Source: Microlunatus elymi
GTDB taxonomy: Bacteria > Actinomycetota > Actinomycetes > Propionibacteriales > Propionibacteriaceae
Direction of reading: 5' to 3'
DNA: 64,000 bases
Assembly: GCF_007362775.1 (NCBI RefSeq)
Contig: NZ_CP041692.1
Span: forward strand, 1,798,001-1,862,000
Below, piece after piece: positions 60,996 through 64,000 of this stretch (positions are counted from its first letter, which is position 1; each line of letters begins with the position of its first letter). The notes under the pieces are model-generated. The model ran no database searches, was not told the origin of the DNA, and saw only the letters and a list, made by a program, of their open reading frames with translations. The position numbers were made by a program, and so were the translations under genes.

Positions 60996-61451
60996 TCAGC
61001 GCGAGCCGCCGACGTGGCCCCACACCATCTGCGCGCCCGCGTCAGCGGCCATCACCAGCTGCACGGTCGTACCGGCGGCGACGGCGATCACCACCGCCGC
61101 GATGACGACGGTCAGCCAGCGACGCCGGGGCAGGAAACGTAGATAGCCCCATTGCGCCGCGGTGACCGCGAACAACGCGATCGACATCGGCAACAGTCGC
61201 CGAGCCAGTGTGGCGTGCCGGTCGATGGCCGCGCCGAGTCCGAGCTCCGCCGCCAGTTGGTCACCGGCCATGATCGTCACCGGCACCGCTGCCAGCACCC
61301 CGAGTGCTGCCAACGGGGTCAACAGTCCGAACTTGCGTTGTGCGGCCGGCCAGATCGAGCCGAGCACCGCCATCAGGGCGGTCAGCGGCAGCAGCGCCAC
61401 CACCACGTGGATCAGCAGCGGATGCAGCGGTAGTCCGTTGATCGTGATCAT
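60996..61451 (-). CDS. DUF2231 membrane protein
   Basis: 151 residues, four helices. GLPLHPLLIHVVVALLPLTALMAVLGSIWP with the HPLLIHVVVALLP motif is diagnostic of DUF2231. Conserved His residues may bind haem or metal; function unknown. ATG 61451. Confidence 0.9.
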   Translation of the reverse strand: MITINGLPLHPLLIHVVVALLPLTALMAVLGSIWPAAQRKFGLLTPLAALGVLAAVPVTIMAGDQLAAELGLGAAIDRHATLARRLLPMSIALFAVTAAQWGYLRFLPRRRWLTVVIAAVVIAVAAGTTVQLVMAADAGAQMVWGHVGGSR

Positions 61452-61538
61452 GGTTCCTCACTGAGGTTCGGCCGATCCCCGATCAGCGCCGACAGAGTTC
61501 GTCAGAACAACGAGAGGGCCCAGCCGCCCGTTCACGTC

Positions 61539-61626
61539 CCCTGCAAATTTCCGGCACGAGCTGGACTTTCGGGGCGTCGAACGGCTCTCGGTCGTCGAAC
61601 TTCCGGCTCGTGCTGGATTTTGCGGG
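61539..61626. repeat. Hairpin element between DUF2231 and the sigma gene
   Basis: CCTGCAAATTTCCGGCACGA and TTCCGGCTCGTGCTGG with TTTTGCGGG pair across an 88-base unit. The inner part repeats GTCGAAC twice. It lies in the 359-base gap upstream of both divergent genes; it is not at a gene end, unlike most others. Confidence 0.7.
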
Positions 61627-61723
61627 TGACGGCGCGCTCGGGTCGGTGCAGCCAGGTCGGACGCTGCGCGGTCGGGGCTCGATCGGGCAGGCTGGAACCG
61701 GTCGGCACGACCGGCGTACCCCG

Positions 61724-61752
61724 TGAACCGTCCGGGCGGGCAGACCGTAGTC
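61724..61752 (+). promoter_or_regulatory. Candidate ECF sigma promoter
   Basis: TGAACC (61724) and CGTAGTC (61746) with a 16-base spacer match the style of actinobacterial ECF promoters (SigL type is TGAACC and CGT-type boxes). It lies about 60 bases before the sigma gene and suggests autoregulation. Pattern match by eye. Confidence 0.5.
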
Positions 61753-61810
61753 CTGGGTGAGGGACAAGTGAGGAGAGGCGGTAGCACGACATGGATCGCC
61801 CAGCCAGCTC

Positions 61811-62350
61811 ATGGCCGGACTAGCCGAACCGGCCTGGCAGCTGATCCACGATCGCCATGCGGGCGAGCTGTGGCGCTTCGTGCTGTCGCTGACCCAGGAC
61901 CGGCAGGTCGCCGAGGACATCGTGCAGGAGGTGCTGCTGCGGGCATGGCGCACCGGCGAGTTGGCGGATCGGGACGAGGCGGGCACCCGGGCCTGGCTGT
62001 TCACGGTGGCTCGGCGGCTGGTGATCGATCGCTGGCGCAGCGCGCCGGTGCGGCGGGAGACGGTCGGCGACGGTTCCGAGCCGCGGAACGGCGACCACCC
62101 GGTTGCCACCGGCGGCGAGACACAGGACCGTACCGATCAACTGCTGGACCGCTGGCTGATCGCGGACGCGCTGGCCGGGCTGTCCAGTGATCATCGGGCA
62201 GTGGTGATCGCTGCCTACTACGAGGGCCGCAGCACGACCGACATCGCGCAGCGGCTGCAGATCGCCGAGGGTACGGTGAAGTCGCGGCTGCACTACGGCC
62301 TGCGGCATCTGCGGATGATCTTGCAGGAGAGGGGAGTGACGAGGCCGTGA
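61811..62350 (+). CDS. ECF sigma factor
   Basis: 179 residues. Region 2 (ELWRFVLSLTQDRQVAEDIVQEVLLRAWR) and region 4 (LSSDHRAVVIAAYYEGRSTTDIAQRL) are intact, with TVKSRLHYGLRHL. Similar to SigL/SigK-type extracytoplasmic function factors. ATG 61811. Followed by its anti-sigma gene with a GTGA overlap. Confidence 0.93.
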   Translation: MAGLAEPAWQLIHDRHAGELWRFVLSLTQDRQVAEDIVQEVLLRAWRTGELADRDEAGTRAWLFTVARRLVIDRWRSAPVRRETVGDGSEPRNGDHPVATGGETQDRTDQLLDRWLIADALAGLSSDHRAVVIAAYYEGRSTTDIAQRLQIAEGTVKSRLHYGLRHLRMILQERGVTRP

Positions 62351-63072
62351 CCGAACCGGATCGCTTTGCTGATTGGGACGCCGCCTACGTGCTCGGTGCC
62401 CTGACCGTGCCGCAGCGGCATGCCTTCGAAGATCATCTGGCCGACTGCGCCGACTGTCGTACGGCGGTCAGTGAGCTGGCCGCGATGCCCGGTTTGCTGT
62501 CTCAGTTGCCGGCCGCCGAAGCCGTAGCCCTGAACGAGGAACGGCTGCTCGACGATCATGATCAACAAGCCGGCGATCGGGGGCTGCCGGAGTCGATCCG
62601 GCGGATGAGCCCGCCTCGCGGGCGGTCGCTGCCCGGTCGGCTGCTGCTGGTCGCCGTGGTGGTGATCGCCTTGATCATCGGTGGTGTCGGCGGCTACCTG
62701 ATCCGGGACACCATCGCCGGGCCGCCGGCCCCGGCACCGTCGGTGACGCTGCCGAACGACGTCCGGCTGGCGTTCGCGCCGGTCCGGCCCAGCACCATGA
62801 TCGCGGTCGCCGACCTGACCGGCACCGGCAGCGGTACCAAGATCAACATCGAATGCCAGTACGCCAACACCGCCGGCTACGGCAGCACCGGCCGATACGC
62901 GCTCTATGTCGTCGATCAGAACGGTGACCGCACCCGCGGCACGAGCTGGCCCGCGGCGCCCGGCGAGCGGGTGCGTACCTCGATGACCAGCACGTTGTCG
63001 CTGTCCGAGATCAACTCGCTGGAGATCGACGACGTCGGCACCGGACAGACGATCATGCGCGCGATCGTCTAG
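62347..63072 (+). CDS. Zinc-finger anti-sigma factor with membrane anchor
   Basis: 241 residues. The ZAS motif is FEDHLADCADCRTAV (H-x3-C-x2-C) with the upstream His/Asp helix. One membrane helix (LLLVAVVVIALIIGGVGGYLI) near residue 105 separates it from an extracytoplasmic beta domain (RskA-like). It should sequester the preceding sigma factor and release it on an envelope signal. GTG 62347 overlaps the sigma stop. Confidence 0.92.
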   Translation: MTEPDRFADWDAAYVLGALTVPQRHAFEDHLADCADCRTAVSELAAMPGLLSQLPAAEAVALNEERLLDDHDQQAGDRGLPESIRRMSPPRGRSLPGRLLLVAVVVIALIIGGVGGYLIRDTIAGPPAPAPSVTLPNDVRLAFAPVRPSTMIAVADLTGTGSGTKINIECQYANTAGYGSTGRYALYVVDQNGDRTRGTSWPAAPGERVRTSMTSTLSLSEINSLEIDDVGTGQTIMRAIV

Positions 63073-63085
63073 CGGTCACAACCAC

Positions 63086-63185
63086 ACAGCCGCACGCGAA
63101 ATCGGCCCGCGCAGCCGATGTATCCGGTGCGGGGGTCGATCTTGCGCGCGGCTGTTGGTCGGCGGCACGTCTCGCGCGCGGTTGT
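63086..63185. repeat. Hairpin element with trailing half-arm
   Basis: Hairpin 63086-63155: arms ACAGCCGCACGCGAAATCGG and CGATCTTGCGCGCGGCTGT, loop with CGATGTATCC. It is followed by GTTGGTCGGCGG then TCTCGCGCGCGGTTGT, a copy of only the right arm. It separates the anti-sigma gene and the next gene. Confidence 0.85.
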
Positions 63186-63207
63186 CGGACGGCGGAAGAA
63201 TGTGCGA

Positions 63208-63714
63208 GTGACTTCAGCGGCCGACCCCTATTTCATCCGACCCGGACGACGCGAGGACGTCGAGGAGATCCGTACGTTGCGAAACGACGCGATCCAGAAG
63301 AGCACCGCGATCTGGACCACCGTCTTGCAGCCGCCGGACGAAGCGATTGCCTGGTGGGACGAGTTGATCGGCCGCAGAGCGGTGTACGTGGCCGAGTGCG
63401 ACGGTCAGGTGGCCGGTTTCGCGTCCTGGTCGCCGTGGCGGGCGAAGGAGGGATATCGCTTCACCGGCGAGGATTCGGTGTACGTGGCCGGTGAGCATCA
63501 CGGCCGGGGTTTGGGCCGCCGGCTGCTGGCGACCTTGATCGACGGCGCCCGCGAATCCGGCCTGCATGTGATGCTCGCCGACATCGAGTCCTCCAACACG
63601 GCCTCCATCGCCTTGCACGCCCGGCTGGGTTTCGAGACCGTCGGGACGCTCCGAGAGATCGGCACCAAGTTCAATCGCTGGCTCGACCTGACGATCATGC
63701 GATTGGCGCTGTAG
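63208..63714 (+). CDS. GNAT N-acetyltransferase, phosphinothricin-type
   Basis: 168 residues. FIRPGRREDVEEIRTLRN, VAGEHHGRGLGRRLLATLID (acetyl-CoA loop) and SNTASIALHARLGFETVGTLREIGTKFNRWLDL match the pat/bar branch. Substrate unknown, possibly a toxic amino acid analogue. GTG 63208 chosen; GTG 63202 two codons earlier is possible. The open frame upstream is inside the hairpin. Confidence 0.88.
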   Translation: MTSAADPYFIRPGRREDVEEIRTLRNDAIQKSTAIWTTVLQPPDEAIAWWDELIGRRAVYVAECDGQVAGFASWSPWRAKEGYRFTGEDSVYVAGEHHGRGLGRRLLATLIDGARESGLHVMLADIESSNTASIALHARLGFETVGTLREIGTKFNRWLDLTIMRLAL

Positions 63715-63743
63715 CGGCAGGCCCGACAGGAGCTGGACCCCAT

Positions 63744-63840
63744 AGCCGCGCGCCAAATCGACCCGCGCACCCGAAATAGCCCGTGCGCGGGTCGATCTTG
63801 CGCGCGGCTGTTGGTGGCCGGCCGGTTTCGCGCGCGGCTG
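63744..63840. repeat. Hairpin element with trailing half-arm, second example
   Basis: Hairpin 63744-63809: arms AGCCGCGCGCCAAATCGACC and GGTCGATCTTGCGCGCGGCT, loop CCGAAATAGCCC. It is followed by GTTGGTGGCCGG then TTTCGCGCGCGGCTG, again an isolated right arm. Same plan as 63086-63185. Confidence 0.85.
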
Positions 63841-63859
63841 GTGATGGGCGGGCATACGA

Positions 63860-63908
63860 AAGGCCGCCGGGCGAAGGTCGGCTGATCACCGACAAGCCCG
63901 GCGGCCTT
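63860..63908. terminator. Strong bidirectional terminator
   Basis: AAGGCCGCCGGGC / GCCCGGCGGCCTT pair perfectly (13 bp), with an inner GTCGG...CCGAC stem around a TGATCA centre. Flanked by A and T runs in both directions. Follows the GNAT gene. Confidence 0.85.
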
Positions 63909-63967
63909 CACGATTCAGAGAGCGGGGCTGGGTTCAGTTAGCCCTGCTCGCTTCAGGAGGCCCCGCT

Positions 63968-64000
63968 TCAGGAGAGCTTGGCCTCCCCGGCCAGCGCACG
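63968..64000 (-). CDS. Possible C-terminus of a minus-strand gene
   Basis: On the minus strand the window edge reads RALAGEAKLS and a TGA stop, a plausible protein end. It would converge with the GNAT gene across the terminator. Only ten codons are visible, so the product cannot be named. Confidence 0.35.
   Translation of the reverse strand, partial: RALAGEAKLS

Overview
The window reads as a typical chromosomal segment of a high-GC Gram-positive actinobacterium. Evidence: very GC-rich codon use, many GTG starts, a DprE1-type cell-wall oxidase, the tig / clpP1-clpP2-clpX order, a TetR/MarR/ECF regulator mix and Tat-type signal peptides on lipoproteins. The gene set resembles Propionibacteriales (a Microlunatus-like organism), but that assignment is inference from gene content and style. 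No phage, insertion sequence, CRISPR array or rRNA was found.

Layout. 1-6.6 kb: end of dprE1, a two-domain thioesterase, a polyol dehydrogenase, truncated haemoglobin, a secreted berberine-bridge-type oxidase, OsmC and an MscS channel. 6.7-9.8 kb: pyrimidine operon pyrR-pyrB-pyrC. 9.9-23.9 kb: housekeeping and DNA repair (ogt and an Ada-AlkA fusion, nei, dinB), NIF3, PepN, RpiB, a patatin-like protein, and a DUF4267/TetR divergent pair with visible operators. 24.0-28.7 kb: three translationally coupled glycan genes (GT4 glycosyltransferase, GT29 sialyltransferase-like protein, polysaccharide pyruvyltransferase-like protein). 28.7-34.7 kb: MFS/MarR pair, secreted nuclease, a decayed amine oxidase gene and a TIGR03118 secreted protein. 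34.8-45.6 kb: tRNA-Gly, a secreted putative glycosidase, tRNA-Pro, DUF4037, tig, GNAT, a nuclease-fold protein, glutathione peroxidase and clpP1-clpP2-clpX. 46.1-60.9 kb: a carbohydrate-use locus with two LplB/YtcP-type permeases, three paralogous binding proteins, DUF2264, heparinase II/III-like and DUF4091 enzymes, and a hexapeptide acyltransferase fused to a helical domain. 61-64 kb: DUF2231 protein, an ECF sigma/anti-sigma pair with a candidate autoregulated promoter, and a GNAT.

How it works together. The 46-61 kb locus looks like an uptake-and-degradation system for a (possibly acidic or acylated) polysaccharide. The binding proteins deliver oligosaccharides to the two permeases, an ATPase must be supplied from elsewhere, and the DUF2264, heparinase-like and DUF4091 proteins would process them. 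The 24-28.7 kb cassette would instead build or decorate a surface glycan.

The most unusual recurring structure is outside genes: more than a dozen intergenic palindromes of 50-90 bp, built as long stems with short loops. They fall into several sequence families. Two families occur as tandem pairs with exactly the same 81-bp period although their sequences differ. One is a perfect 82-bp palindrome with no loop. A separate ~155-bp element occurs on both sides of the clp operon. These look like a poorly described class of dispersed hairpin elements, some of which sit where bidirectional terminators would be expected. Site coordinates assigned by eye may be off by one base.
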